Part shown: positions 8,471 to 18,900 of the stretch, piece after piece
Numbering within the stretch: position 1 is the stretch's first letter
How the letters are laid out: each line of letters begins with the position of its first letter
Assembly: GCF_012034175.1 (NCBI RefSeq)
Contig: NZ_JAATEJ010000007.1
Coordinates: 124,001 to 188,000 of the forward strand
DNA from: Actinacidiphila epipremni
GTDB lineage: Bacteria > Actinomycetota > Actinomycetes > Streptomycetales > Streptomycetaceae
Length of the DNA stretch: 64,000 bases
Direction of reading: 5' to 3'
The notes under the pieces: model-generated
The model's input: only the letters and a program-made list of their open reading frames with translations
Databases searched by the model: none
Told to the model about the DNA's origin: nothing
Translations under genes and position numbers: made by a program

Positions 8471-9916
8471 GTGAACGGCAGACACCAGCAGCGCCGCCCG
8501 CAGGGCGCCACCCCCGCCCGGCGCCCGCAGCGCGACCCGGTGCGCGTCCTGGCCTTCGAGGCGCTGCGCGCGGTCGACGAGCGCGACGCGTACGCCAACC
8601 TGGTGCTGCCCTCGCTGCTGCGCGCCGCCGAGCGCGAGGCCGAGGACCGGGGCCGCGGCTTTGACCGGCGGGACGCCGCGCTCGCCACCGAGCTGGTCTA
8701 CGGCACCCTGCGCAACCAGGGCACGTACGACGCGGTGCTGGCGGCCTGCGTGGACCGGCCGCTGCGCGAGGTGGACCCGCCCGTGCTGGACGTGCTGTCG
8801 CTGGGCGCCCACCAGTTGCTCGCGACCCGCATCCCCGCGCACGCCGCGGTCTCGGCGACCGTGGACCTGGCGCGGGTGGTGCTGGGGGAGGGCCGGGCGC
8901 GGTTCGTCAACGCCGTGCTGCGCCGGGTCGCCGCGCACGACCGGGACCGCTGGCTGGAGCGCGTCGCGCCGCCGTACGACGAGGACGCCGAGGGGCATCT
9001 GGCGGTCGTGCACTCGCATCCGCGGTGGATCGTCTCGGCGCTGTGGGACGCGCTCGGCGGCGGCCGGGCCGGTATCGAGGAGCTGCTGGCCGCCGACAAC
9101 CAGCGCCCCGAGGTCACGTTGGTGGCCCGCCCCGGCAGGTCCACCGCCGCGGAGGTCGCGCAGTCGCTGCCGGCCGGCTCCACCGAGCCGGGCCGCTGGT
9201 CGCCGTACGCGGTGCGGCTCGCCGAGGGCGGCGACCCGGCCGCGGTGCCGGCGGTCGCCGAGGGCCGGGCCGGCGTGCAGGACGAGGGCAGCCAGCTGGT
9301 GGCCGCGGCGCTCGCGGCGGTGCCCGTCGAGGGCCGCGACGCGCGCTGGCTGGACGGCTGCGCGGGCCCCGGCGGCAAGGCGGCGCTCCTGGCCGGGCTC
9401 GCGGCGCCCCGCGGCGCCCGGGTCGTGGCGGCGGAGAAGCAGCCGCACCGGGCCCGCCTGGTGGCCCGCTCGCTGGCCGGCAGCCCCGCTCCGTACCAGG
9501 TGGTCGTGGCCGACGGCACCCGCCCGGCGTGGGCGCCCGGCTCCTTCGACCGGGTCCTGGTCGACGTGCCCTGTACGGGCCTGGGCGCCCTGCGCCGCCG
9601 CCCCGAGGCCCGCTGGCGGCGCCGTGAGCAGGACGTGCCCGGCTTCGCGCCGCTCCAGCGCGGCCTGCTGGCCGAGGCGGTCCGGGCGGTCCGGGTCGGC
9701 GGTGTCGTCGGCTACGCCACCTGCTCCCCGCACCTGGCCGAGACCCGCGCGGTCGTCGACGACGTGCTGGCCGGCGCCCCCGGCCTGGAGCTGGTCGACG
9801 CCCGCCCCTTCCTCCCCGGCGTCCCCGACCTCGGCCCCGGCCCCACCGTCCAGCTGTGGCCGCATCTGCACGGCACGGACGCGATGTTCCTGGCGCTGAT
9901 CCGCCGCATCGCCTGA
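8471..9916 (+). CDS. rsmB: 16S rRNA m5C967 methyltransferase RsmB
   Basis: This is an approximately 481-residue S-adenosylmethionine-dependent rRNA methyltransferase (Sun/Fmu family). The N-terminal NusB-like RNA-binding domain starts at DPVRVLAFEALRAVDERDAY. The catalytic domain has the SAM-binding DGCAGPGGKAALLAGL motif and the two cysteines expected of m5C enzymes, in DVPCTGLG and GYATCSPHLAET. GTG at 8471 is chosen so that the protein begins just before the Arg-rich segment; GTG at 8417 is an in-frame alternative adding 18 residues. It follows fmt. Confidence 0.95.
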   Translation: MNGRHQQRRPQGATPARRPQRDPVRVLAFEALRAVDERDAYANLVLPSLLRAAEREAEDRGRGFDRRDAALATELVYGTLRNQGTYDAVLAACVDRPLREVDPPVLDVLSLGAHQLLATRIPAHAAVSATVDLARVVLGEGRARFVNAVLRRVAAHDRDRWLERVAPPYDEDAEGHLAVVHSHPRWIVSALWDALGGGRAGIEELLAADNQRPEVTLVARPGRSTAAEVAQSLPAGSTEPGRWSPYAVRLAEGGDPAAVPAVAEGRAGVQDEGSQLVAAALAAVPVEGRDARWLDGCAGPGGKAALLAGLAAPRGARVVAAEKQPHRARLVARSLAGSPAPYQVVVADGTRPAWAPGSFDRVLVDVPCTGLGALRRRPEARWRRREQDVPGFAPLQRGLLAEAVRAVRVGGVVGYATCSPHLAETRAVVDDVLAGAPGLELVDARPFLPGVPDLGPGPTVQLWPHLHGTDAMFLALIRRIA

Positions 9917-9929
9917 GCCCTGCGCCGCG

Positions 9930-12035
9930 TCACGTACGCGAGGCCGACCGGCTCAGGCGGGACGGCCACCAGATGCGGTCGCCCAGGTCCAGGGCGATCG
10001 CGGACACCAGGACCGAGCGGACGACGAAGGTGTCCAGCAGCACCCCGAAGGCCACCGCGAAGCCGATCTCGGCGAAGCCCACGACCGGCAGCGTGCCCAG
10101 CACCGCGAAGGTGCCCGCCAGCACCAGCCCCGCGGAGGTGATGACGCCGCCGGTCGCGGCGAGCCCGGTCAGCACGCCCTTGCGGGTGCCCTGCGCGGCG
10201 CTCTCCTCGCGGATACGGGTCATCAGGAAGATGTTGTAGTCGATGCCCAGCGCCACCAGGAAGACGAAGACGAACAGCGGGAAGGCGGTGTCCTGCCCGG
10301 CGTAGTCGAAGACGTAGCGGAAGACGACCGCGCTGACGCCGAGCGCCGCCGCGAAGGACAGCACCACCGTGCCGATCAGCACCAGCGGCGCCACCACCGC
10401 CCGCAGCAGCACGCCGAGGATGAGCAGCACCACCAGCAGGATCAGCGGGATCAGCAGCTCGTCGTCCCGGGAGGACGCCTGCGAGGTGTCCTGCTGGATC
10501 GCGGTCGCCCCGCCCACCCGGGCGTCGGCGCCGGGGAGCGCGTGCAGTTCCTTACGCGCCCGGTCCACGGTGGCGCGGGCCGCGTCCGAGTCCGGCTGGT
10601 CGGTGAGGGTGGCCTCCAGGTAGACCCGGCCGCCCTTGCGCGGGGCCACGCCCGGCGGTGTGCCGACGCTCGCCGGGACGACGCCGGGCAGCGACTTCAG
10701 GGCCGCGGTGACCTCGGCGGCGGCGCCCTCGTCGGCGATCACGACCATGGGCTGGCCGCTGCCGGCCGGGAAGTAGCGGTCCTGGATGCGCTGCCCGACG
10801 ACGGAGTCCGGGGAGTCGGTGAAGGTGTCGGCGCCGGCCAGCCCGTTCGCCTGGAGCGCGAACAGGCCGAAGCCGAGCGCGCCCAGGACGACGACCGTGC
10901 CGGTCCACACCAGCCGGGGCCGGCGGCTGATCCGCCGCCCGATCCGCGCCCACACCCCGGTCGCGGTCGGCTCGGGGCTGCCGACGTGCGGGACCGCCGG
11001 CCAGAACACCCACCGCCCGGCGATCACCAGCAGCGCGGGGAAGAGCGTGACCATCGAGATCAGCGCCACCGCCACCCCGATCGCGGCGACCGGGCCCAGC
11101 CCCGAGGTGGAGTTCATGTCGGCGGCCAGCAGGCACAGCATGCTCAGCGCGACCGTCGCGGCGCTCGCGATCACCGCGGGGCCCGCGCGGTGCAGGGCCA
11201 GCGCCATCGCCTCGTGCCGGTCCTCGTGCCGGCGCAGCTCCTCGCGGTAGCGGGCCACCAGCAGCAGCGCGTAGTCCGTACCGGCGCCGAAGACCAGCAC
11301 GGTGAGGATGCCGGCGCTCTGCGCGTTGACGACCAGGCCGCCGTGCCGGGCCAGCAGGTAGATCAGCGCCTGCGCGCTGAAGAGCGCCACCACCACCGAG
11401 ACCACCGGCAGCACCAGCAGGGTGAGGCTGCGGTAGGTGACCAGCAGGATCACCACGACCACGGCGAGCGCCGCGTACAGCAGGGTGCCGTCGATACCGG
11501 AGAAGGCCTTGTTGGAGTCGGCGGCGTAACCGCCGGGCCCGGTGATGTGGACCTGGAGGCCGCCGTCGCCCTGTGTCGCGGTGTCACGCAGCGCGGTCAC
11601 GGCGTCCTCGACCGAGTCCCAGCCGCTCTCCTCGACCACGATCGGCACGACGACCTGCGCGGCCCGCGGGTCCTTCGGGCGGTCGGGGATCGGGCCGACG
11701 GTGCGGGAGCCGACGATGCCGTGCGCGGTCATCGCGCGCATCTGCCCGGTCTTGCGCCCGATGGCGGCCAGGTCCGCCGGGGTCAGGCCGCCGGCCCTGG
11801 TGTAGAGGACGACGGCCGGCGCGGTCTCCGGGACGAAGGCCTTCTGCTCCTGCGTGACCTTGGTGGATTCGGCCTGGCCCGGCAGCCAGCTCGCCGCGTC
11901 GTTCTTCTCGGCGCCGTTCAGCCTGGTCGCCAGCGGTGCGAGCGCCAGCACCACCAGCACCCACAGCACCAGCACGACCCACTTGCCGCGCCGCCCGCAC
12001 GGCAGGTGCGCCAAGCGTCCCGCTGTGCCCGCCAT
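9930..12035 (-). CDS. MMPL-family (RND superfamily) membrane transporter
   Basis: This 701-residue integral membrane protein has the double RND layout: one N-terminal helix ([20 protein letters not shown]), an extracytoplasmic domain, then a five-helix block, repeated. [20 protein letters not shown] and [20 protein letters not shown] are the paired GxxxDY motifs of MMPL proteins, whose Asp residues relay protons. Substrates of this class are lipids or hydrophobic small molecules; none can be named here. ATG at 12035 is chosen (GGGGGGAG upstream) over an open frame to 12119. It ends 13 bases from rsmB, convergently. Confidence 0.92.
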   Translation of the reverse strand: MAGTAGRLAHLPCGRRGKWVVLVLWVLVVLALAPLATRLNGAEKNDAASWLPGQAESTKVTQEQKAFVPETAPAVVLYTRAGGLTPADLAAIGRKTGQMRAMTAHGIVGSRTVGPIPDRPKDPRAAQVVVPIVVEESGWDSVEDAVTALRDTATQGDGGLQVHITGPGGYAADSNKAFSGIDGTLLYAALAVVVVILLVTYRSLTLLVLPVVSVVVALFSAQALIYLLARHGGLVVNAQSAGILTVLVFGAGTDYALLLVARYREELRRHEDRHEAMALALHRAGPAVIASAATVALSMLCLLAADMNSTSGLGPVAAIGVAVALISMVTLFPALLVIAGRWVFWPAVPHVGSPEPTATGVWARIGRRISRRPRLVWTGTVVVLGALGFGLFALQANGLAGADTFTDSPDSVVGQRIQDRYFPAGSGQPMVVIADEGAAAEVTAALKSLPGVVPASVGTPPGVAPRKGGRVYLEATLTDQPDSDAARATVDRARKELHALPGADARVGGATAIQQDTSQASSRDDELLIPLILLVVLLILGVLLRAVVAPLVLIGTVVLSFAAALGVSAVVFRYVFDYAGQDTAFPLFVFVFLVALGIDYNIFLMTRIREESAAQGTRKGVLTGLAATGGVITSAGLVLAGTFAVLGTLPVVGFAEIGFAVAFGVLLDTFVVRSVLVSAIALDLGDRIWWPSRLSRSASRT

Positions 12036-12169
12036 CTGCGCTCCCCCCGTCGCCGGCCCGGTGGTGGCCGCCGGTGCTCCCTGCGGGCGCGGCCGGGGCC
12101 ACGGCCAGCATGGCACCACCGCCCGCCACCCGCCCGCGGGCCGGTGCGGACGTGTGGTTTGCTGGGCCC

Positions 12170-12835
12170 ATGAGCGTGCAGATCAGCCCCAGCATCCTGT
12201 CCGCGGACTTCGCCCGGCTCGCCGACGAGGCCAGGGCCGTCGAAGGGGCCGACTGGCTCCACGTCGACGTGATGGACAACCACTTCGTGCCCAACCTGAC
12301 GCTGGGTCTGCCGGTCGTGGAGTCGCTGCACAAGGCGACCGGCACACCGCTCGACTGCCATCTGATGATCGAGGACCCCGACCGCTGGGCGCCCGCCTAC
12401 GTCGAGGCCGGTGCGTCCTCGGTGACCTTCCACGTCGAGGCAGCCGCGGCCCCGGTCCGTATCGCCCGGGAGATCCGCGCCAAGGGCGCCCGGGCCTCGA
12501 TGGCGCTGCGCCCGGCGACGCCGGTCGAGCCGTACGAGGACCTGCTGCCGGAACTCGACATGCTGCTGATCATGACCGTGGAGCCGGGCTTCGGCGGGCA
12601 GCGGTTCCTCGACATCATGCTGCCCAAGATCCGCCGCACCCGTGAGCTGATCGACCGGCACGGGCTGCAGATCTGGCTCCAGGTGGACGGCGGGGTCTCC
12701 GCCGAGACCATCGAGCGCTGCGCCGAGGCCGGCGCCGACAACTTCGTCGCCGGCAACGCGGTCTACGGCGCCGGCGACCCGGCCGAGGCCGTCAGGGCGC
12801 TGCGCGAGCAGGCCGTCGCGGCCCACCGGCACTGA
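12170..12835 (+). CDS. rpe: ribulose-phosphate 3-epimerase
   Basis: This 221-residue TIM-barrel enzyme interconverts ribulose 5-phosphate and xylulose 5-phosphate in the pentose phosphate pathway. Recognisable motifs are [30 protein letters not shown] (metal-binding His/Asp), [20 protein letters not shown] and the phosphate-binding [10 protein letters not shown] near the C-terminus. ATG at 12170 gives the standard length. It is divergent from the MMPL gene, with starts 134 bases apart, and is followed by a sugar-phosphate-sensing type regulator. Confidence 0.97.
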   Translation: MSVQISPSILSADFARLADEARAVEGADWLHVDVMDNHFVPNLTLGLPVVESLHKATGTPLDCHLMIEDPDRWAPAYVEAGASSVTFHVEAAAAPVRIAREIRAKGARASMALRPATPVEPYEDLLPELDMLLIMTVEPGFGGQRFLDIMLPKIRRTRELIDRHGLQIWLQVDGGVSAETIERCAEAGADNFVAGNAVYGAGDPAEAVRALREQAVAAHRH

Positions 12836-12951
12836 CCGCGCGGGCTCCGTCCCGGCCACCGGAGCTACGCGCCCGTAACATCGCACGTCTGCGAGGATGA
12901 GCAGAGGATGGGCAAGGAGCGGGAACGGCCGGGCGACTGGGGAGAACGGAC

Positions 12952-13965
12952 GTGAGCACAGGCCGCGCACACGCGCGCATGGGCCCGGGAGAGATGGTCC
13001 AGGCGGCGGCGATGGCACGTCGCTTCTACCTGGAGGGCAGATCCAAGATCCAGATCGCCGAGGAGTTCGGCGTGAGCCGCTTCAAGGTCGCGCGGGTGCT
13101 GGAGACGGCGCTGGAGCGGGACCTGGTGCGGATCGAGATCCGGGTGCCCGCCGAGCTGGACGCCGAGCGCTCCGACGCGCTGCGCGCCCACTACGGGCTG
13201 CGGCACGCGGTGGTCGTGCAGACCCCGCAGGACCAGGCCGACGCCCCCGACCCGGAGAACCTGGGCGCGGTCGCCGCCGGCCTGCTCGGCGAGCTGGTCA
13301 CCGACGGGGACGTACTGGGCCTGGCGTGGGGCCGCTCCATCATCACCATGGCCAACGCGCTGGAACGCCTCGCCCCCTGCACCGTCGTCCAGCTCACCGG
13401 GGTGTACGACGTCGGCACCGCCGAGCGCGGCTCGGTCGAGGCGGTACGCACCGCCGCGGCCGTCTCCGGCGGCGACGCGCACCCGCTCTACGCGCCGATG
13501 GTGCTCGGCGACCCGGCGACCGCCGCGGCGCTGCGCGGCCAGAGCGGTATCGCCGCCGTCATGGGCTACTACGACAAGGTGACCGTCGCGGTGGTGTCGG
13601 TCGGCTCGTGGGAGGCCGGGATCTCCACCGTCCACGACGCCCTGTCCGACGCCGAGCGGGAGCACTACGCCGGCCTCGGGGCCGCCGCCGAGATGTCCTC
13701 GCACCTGTTCGACGCGGCCGGCCGCCGGGTCGGCCGGGACCTCGGGGAGCGGTGCATCACCATCGACGCGGACCGGCTGCGCCGCATCCCGGAGGTGCTG
13801 GCCATCGCCGGCGGCACCCGCAAGGCCGCGGCGATCGACGCGGTGCTGCGCTCGGGGCTGGTCACCAGCCTGGTCACGGACGCCGCCGCGGCCGGCCGGC
13901 TGCTCGCCACCACCGAGCCCGCCCGCCGGCCGGCCCTGGAGCGCGCCGACCCCGACGGGCCCTGA
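12952..13965 (+). CDS. SorC/DeoR-type sugar-binding transcriptional regulator
   Basis: This 337-residue protein has an N-terminal helix-turn-helix (IQIAEEFGVSRFKVARVLETAL, about residues 30-51) and a C-terminal sugar-phosphate-binding domain of the SorC/CggR type. In that domain the GLAWGRSI stretch and AIAGGTRKAAAIDAVLRSGL are the phosphosugar-site motifs. The start is GTG at 12952 behind GGGGAGAA. Lying 116 bases after rpe, it may sense a pentose or hexose phosphate, but the ligand cannot be read from the sequence. Confidence 0.9.
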   Translation: MSTGRAHARMGPGEMVQAAAMARRFYLEGRSKIQIAEEFGVSRFKVARVLETALERDLVRIEIRVPAELDAERSDALRAHYGLRHAVVVQTPQDQADAPDPENLGAVAAGLLGELVTDGDVLGLAWGRSIITMANALERLAPCTVVQLTGVYDVGTAERGSVEAVRTAAAVSGGDAHPLYAPMVLGDPATAAALRGQSGIAAVMGYYDKVTVAVVSVGSWEAGISTVHDALSDAEREHYAGLGAAAEMSSHLFDAAGRRVGRDLGERCITIDADRLRRIPEVLAIAGGTRKAAAIDAVLRSGLVTSLVTDAAAAGRLLATTEPARRPALERADPDGP

Positions 13966-14000
13966 GCCCGGGCGACCGGTCCGACCTGCCCGGACGGCGC

Positions 14001-14033
14001 GCTGCCACGGCGCGGGCGGGGCGCTGTGGCAGC
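14001..14033. terminator. short hairpin between the SorC-type regulator and the barstar-like gene
   Basis: GCTGCCAC at 14001-14008 pairs perfectly with GTGGCAGC at 14026-14033 across a 17-base GC-rich loop. It lies 36 bases after the regulator stop and 9 bases before the next ATG. It could terminate the regulator transcript or fold over the next gene's start region. There is no T-run. Confidence 0.45.
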
Positions 14034-14041
14034 ATCGGCGC

Positions 14042-14362
14042 ATGCTCGTGCTCGACCTGACCGGCGTCGGCGACCGGCAGGCGTTCATGGACCGGTGCAC
14101 CGCCGACCTGCAGCTGCCCGGCTGGTTCGCCCGCACCTGGGACTCCCTCGCCGACTGCCTCACCGACCTGTCGTGGTGGCCCGCCGAGCCCGGCGGCCGG
14201 CGGCTGGTCGTACGCGGCTGGCCGGGCTTCGCGCAGGTGCTGCCGCGCGAGGGGCGGATCGTCCGGGACGTCCTGCGCGACGCCGAGATCTTCTGGCGGG
14301 ACACCGACACCCCGCTGACCGTGGACTTCGCCGACGGCGCGGACCCGGACGCCCGACCCTAG
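14042..14362 (+). CDS. barstar-family protein (ribonuclease-inhibitor fold)
   Basis: This is a 106-residue protein. The pattern matches barstar-like proteins: LDLTGVGDRQAFMDRCTADL, then LPGWFARTWDSLADCLTDLSWWP, where barstar has its RNase-contacting helix, and a C-terminal RDAEIFWRDTDTPLTVDF strand region. Classical barstars inhibit barnase-type RNases. No barnase-like gene is adjacent, so this is an orphan whose partner, if any, is elsewhere. The start is ATG at 14042. Confidence 0.82.
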   Translation: MLVLDLTGVGDRQAFMDRCTADLQLPGWFARTWDSLADCLTDLSWWPAEPGGRRLVVRGWPGFAQVLPREGRIVRDVLRDAEIFWRDTDTPLTVDFADGADPDARP

Positions 14363-14540
14363 GCGAGCACTGCCCGCACCCGGCCGCGGGGGCGGTGACG
14401 GCTGCCGTGGATCCAATCAAGGCTGTAAAGTATCCAGCACATCACGCGCTGCGTACACGGGTGCCTGATTTCCCCGCGCCATTTCACCGATCGACGGTGT
14501 GCGCGTCCTCTTGCCCCGATGCCGGGAGGGAAACCGAGCG
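14363..14540. promoter_or_regulatory. AT-enriched upstream region of the SnoaL-like gene
   Basis: This 178-base gap contains an AT-rich patch at about 14411-14441 (GGATCCAATCAAGGCTGTAA, then AGTATCC), unusual in this genome and a reasonable location for a promoter. GGGAGGG at 14524-14530 is the ribosome-binding site of the following ATG. No -35/-10 pair can be assigned with confidence. Confidence 0.3.
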
Positions 14541-14939
14541 ATGTCCAATGTCGAGATCGTCAGGAAGATGTACGACGACTTCTTCGTCCGGGGGGACAGC
14601 GACGCGGTGGTCGCGGTCCTCGACCCGGCCATCGAATGGGCGGAGCCCGACCTGGAGTTCCTGCCCTACGCCGGGCTCACCAAGGGCCGGGACAAGGTCA
14701 GCGAGCTGGTCTTCCCGCACATCCCCAGGACGTACGAGCAGCTGCTCTTCCGCCCCGAGGTGTTCATCGACGGCGGGGAGACGGTCACGGTCATGGGGGA
14801 GTGCGTCGCCAAGGGGTTCGGCAACCCCGAGGAGCGGTTCCCCTTCGCGCATGTGGTCAGGCTCCGCGACGGCCTGGTCGTGCGGTTCGACCACTTCGTC
14901 GACACCCACAAGATCGCCCGCACCCTGAGAGCGGGATAG
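14541..14939 (+). CDS. SnoaL-like / NTF2-fold domain protein
   Basis: This is a 132-residue single-domain protein of the SnoaL-like, NTF2-like fold, recognised from SNVEIVRKMYDDFFVRGDSD, VLDPAIEWAEP, KGRDKVSELVF and the C-terminal VRLRDGLVVRFDHFVDTHKI. The fold is used for small enzymes and binding proteins, and the substrate cannot be deduced. ATG at 14541 has GGGAGG upstream; the frame is open from 14499. The next gene, a hydrolase, begins 10 bases after the stop, so the two are very likely co-transcribed. Confidence 0.87.
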   Translation: MSNVEIVRKMYDDFFVRGDSDAVVAVLDPAIEWAEPDLEFLPYAGLTKGRDKVSELVFPHIPRTYEQLLFRPEVFIDGGETVTVMGECVAKGFGNPEERFPFAHVVRLRDGLVVRFDHFVDTHKIARTLRAG

Positions 14940-14948
14940 CGCGCCGCG

Positions 14949-15845
14949 ATGACTACGGACTGGACGTTCGGCGGTCTGTGGCCCTACCAACCGCGGTGGT
15001 TCGACACCCCCGAGGGCCGCCTGCACTACATCGACGAAGGGCCCCGCGACGCCGACGCCGTCGTCCTCGTCCACGGCAACCCCACCTGGGGCTTCCTCTA
15101 CCGCAACTTCGTCGGCCCGCTGACCGCCGCCGGCCACCGGGTCGTCGTCCCCGACTTCCTCGGGTTCGGCCGGTCCGACAAGCCAAAGGACCGCGCCGTC
15201 TACCGCGCCGACGCGCACACCCGCCGCCTCGTCGACCTGCTGGACTCCCTCGACCTCAGGCACGCCACGGTCGTCGTCCAGGACTGGGGCGGCCTGGCGC
15301 TCGGCTGGGCCGTCGCCCGCCCCGAGCGCGCCGACCGGCTCTTCCTGCTGAACACCACCGCGCACAACCCCGAGCGGTTCGACGTCCCCTTCGCCCTCCG
15401 GCTGTTCCGGCTGCCCGGCGTGGGCGAGGTCATGGTCAAGGGCCTGTCCCTCTTCCACCGCCTCTTCCTCTTCGGCGCCGGCACGATGCGCCGCGACCGG
15501 CTCACCCCCGACGTGCGGCGCGCCTACCTCGCACCCCACCCGACGTGGTCGAGCCGCACCGCGGTGCTGGAATTCCCCCGGCAGATACCCACCGGGCCGG
15601 TCAGCCCGGTGGCGCCGCTGCTGACCGCGCTCGAAAGCGGCCTCGCCCGCGAGTTCAAGGACCGGCCCGTGAAGATCGTGTGGGCGATGAAGGACGTGGC
15701 CTTCACCCCGGACATCCTCGAAGGGCAGTGGCTGCGGACCTTCCCCGACGCCGACGTGGTGCGGCTCCCCGACGCCGGCCACTACCTCCAGGAGGACGCC
15801 CACGAGGAGATCGTCGCCGAACTGCTCGGCTTCCTGCGCACCTGA
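14949..15845 (+). CDS. alpha/beta hydrolase, haloalkane dehalogenase-like
   Basis: This 298-residue alpha/beta-hydrolase has dehalogenase hallmarks. The oxyanion segment LVHGNPTWGFLYRNF contains the Asn used for halide binding. The nucleophile elbow VVQDWGGLALGWA places Asp as nucleophile with the adjacent Trp. WAMKDVAFTP supplies the likely acid, and DAGHYLQED the catalytic His. Haloalkane dehalogenases hydrolyse carbon-halogen bonds, but some relatives act on other esters or epoxides, so substrate class is inferred. It is coupled to the SnoaL-like gene 10 bases upstream. Confidence 0.85.
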   Translation: MTTDWTFGGLWPYQPRWFDTPEGRLHYIDEGPRDADAVVLVHGNPTWGFLYRNFVGPLTAAGHRVVVPDFLGFGRSDKPKDRAVYRADAHTRRLVDLLDSLDLRHATVVVQDWGGLALGWAVARPERADRLFLLNTTAHNPERFDVPFALRLFRLPGVGEVMVKGLSLFHRLFLFGAGTMRRDRLTPDVRRAYLAPHPTWSSRTAVLEFPRQIPTGPVSPVAPLLTALESGLAREFKDRPVKIVWAMKDVAFTPDILEGQWLRTFPDADVVRLPDAGHYLQEDAHEEIVAELLGFLRT

Positions 15846-15946
15846 GCCCCCGCCGCACCCGGGGAGTTGTCCGGGAAATGGCCGGATCGGCGGTGTTGTC
15901 GGCCGGAAGCGGCGTGCCGCCGGGCGCCGCGGAGAAGACTGGGCGC

Positions 15947-18900
15947 ATGGCGGACATACGAGCCGATGTGACACGGATGCTGGCGCGCTGCGAGGCACCC
16001 TGGACCCCCGACGTGGAACGCGCGGTCGCCGCGGCCCAGGGCGGCGGGACCGACCGGCTGCTGCCGGCGGCTGCGGGCGCGCTGCGCGCCTCCTGGAACG
16101 AGGGCGGCCGGTCGGCGGCGGTCGCCGCGGTCGCGCTGCTGGAGACCGCGCTGGAGACCGGCGCACGCGACGACCCGATGCGCCCCCGCTGGGTCCTGCA
16201 CCTGTGGCTGGCCGAGCGGACCCTGTCCTTCCGCTACGGCGACCACCGGCTCTCGCAGGACATCCAGCACACCTTCGGCGCCCAGACGCAAGGGCGCTCC
16301 CCGGACGACCCGGTCGCGGTGGCGGCGGTGTACCCGGACGGGCCGCTGCCCCGCCACGGGGACCCGGTGGCGCCGGTGGAGCGGGCGGCGCTCCGGCTGG
16401 CCGGCACGCTGCCGCCCGACGACCCCGGCCGCCGCAGCGTCCTGGTGCGGCTGGCGCTGACCGCCGCCTACCGCCACGAGTCCGGCGACCCGGCGGCGCT
16501 CGCCGACGCCTGGCAGCGGGCCAGGGACGCCTACGAGGGCCTGGCCGTCGACCACATCGAGGCGCATACGGTGGCCAACGCGGTCGCCCACCTGGCCGGC
16601 GCCTGGTTCCGCGCCCACATGGACGACGAAGCCGCCACCGAACTCGGTGTCCGCGCCGGCCGGTCGGCGCTGGCCGCGGTACGGCACGCCCAGGACCACG
16701 GTGCCGCGTACGTCGGCTACGACCTCGCGGTGGCGCACTCCACGATGGCGCAGGCGCTGATGTGCCGTGCCTCGTGGGACCTCAGCCGTGAGACCGTCGA
16801 CGCCGCGATCGAGCACCTGGAGGCCTTCCGGGAGGCGGGACCGCCCGACGACGGCGGGATCTACGCCGGCAACATGGCCTCGATGCTCGCCGCCCGCGGG
16901 TTCCTGACCCGCTCGCGGGGCGACCTCGCCCGGGCCGCGGACCTGCTCGGCCGGCTGGAGAAGGACCTGCCGGTCGGCCATCCGCTGGTCGCGCCCGTCG
17001 CCCAGAAGCGTGCCGCCTGCGAGAAGCTGGCGGGCCTGATGCGGCGGGTGCCGTTCGACACCTCGGGGCTGCTGCGGCTGCTGCGCCCGCACGCGCGCCT
17101 GCTGATGATCCCGACCGCGCTGCCGCCGATCCAGATCCTCGCGCCGCTGCCCAGCCCCGGCTACCGCTCCCCGGGCCCGGGCCCGGCGGACTTCCGCGAG
17201 CGCTTCGGCGACCTCGGCTCCGGCCCGCCCGACGCCGCCGCGTACCGCCGGGCCCCGGCGGGACCGGGCGCCGTACCCGGGGCGCCGCCCGGTGGCGGGT
17301 GGAGCTGGCCGCCCGTGCCCGGCCCGGGGCCGGCTCCCGCGTGGCCGCAGGAGGCCGACACGGCCGGGATGCCGCCCGACGCCGCCGCCGTGCTCGGCGC
17401 CCTCGACGGCTCCACCGGCGTACCCGTCGACCCGCGCCGGCTGGAGCCCGCCGAGCGGCAGTTGCGGGCCCGGCTGGCCGAGCCGGGGCTGACCGAGGGG
17501 CAGCGCGGCTGGACGGCGACCGTCCTCATGAACGTCCTGGCGGCGCGGCTGGCCGCAGACCCGGGCCAGGAGCGCCTGCTGGCGGCGGTACGGACCGGCG
17601 ACACGGCGCTGGCCGGGCTGTCCCCGGCCGGCTCGCGCTACGTCGGGCTGCTCGACGTGGTGGAGACCCAGCGCCTCGCCCTCGGCGGCCTGACCGAGGA
17701 CCTGCCGACGATGGTGCGGGCCCAGGACGGCTTGCGCTGGGCCCTGGAGCACGCGCCCGCCGGATCGACGCTGTGGGTGCAGTGCGCCTACTCCTACGGC
17801 ATGGCGCTCGCCGGGGTCGCCAGGTTCCGCCGGGACGCCGACGCGGCACGCCGTGCCGTCGCGCTGCTGGCCGAGGCGTCGCAGCTGCTGGACCGGTTGG
17901 GGCAGGGCCTCCCGCCCGGCTCGCCGCAGGCCGCCGTCGTCACGCGGCTGCGCGTGCTGGTCGACCAGGTGGCGGCGGTCGTCGGCGGTCTCGACGCCGA
18001 GCTGCGCCACGACATCCACGACGCGCACGACAGGAAGATCCCGTGGGACCGCGCCGCCGGGGCCGCCCTGCCGCCGGCGACACGCTTCGCGCAGGCGCGC
18101 GGCGCCGCGGAGCGGGCGATGGAGGACAAGGACATGGCGGGCGTCGCCGACGCCGTCGAGGCCGCCCTGGAGGTGCTGCCGCTGCTCACCTCGCGGGCGC
18201 TGGACCGCGACGCCCGGCAGGAGGCGCTGCGCACCGCGCTGCTGGGCGGCCGGGCGTTTGACGCCTACGCCCGCGGCGACCGCGCCGACCTGCCCGACCG
18301 GCTCTCGGGCACGAGCCTGGGGCGGACCGGCTGCGCGGCGGCGGTGTCCGTCGGCGCCGTGGACCGGGCCGCCGTGCTGCTGGAGCAGGGCCGCACCGTC
18401 CTGATGAACCAGGACCTCGAAGCACGGGCCGACCTCACCGACCTGGCCGCCGCCGAGCCCGGGCTCGCCGCCCGGTTCACGGCCGCCGCCGAGCGGCTGA
18501 GCCGCGCCGAGACCGCGGCGGCGGGCGCCGGCGCCGGCCCCCTCGTCGACGAGCAGGACGCAGCCGCCGCCCAGTGGCGCGGGCTGCTCGCCGAGATCCG
18601 CTCCCGCCCCGGCTTCACCGGCTTCCTCGCGCCGCCCACCGCCGACGCCATCCGCGCCGAGGCCGCGCACGGGCCGATCGCCCTGATCAACGTGGACAAG
18701 CTGCGCTGCGACGCGCTCGTCGTCACCCCGGACGCGATCGTGCCCGTGCACCTCAAGGACGTCACCGAGGGGCTGGTGGCGCGCATGGCGCGGGACTTCC
18801 TCGCCGCCGCCGCGGTCGAGGACCGGCGCGGCACCCGGGCCGAAGAGGCCCGCGAGACGGTCTTCCGCACCCTGGAGTGGCTGTGGGACGCGCTGGCCGA

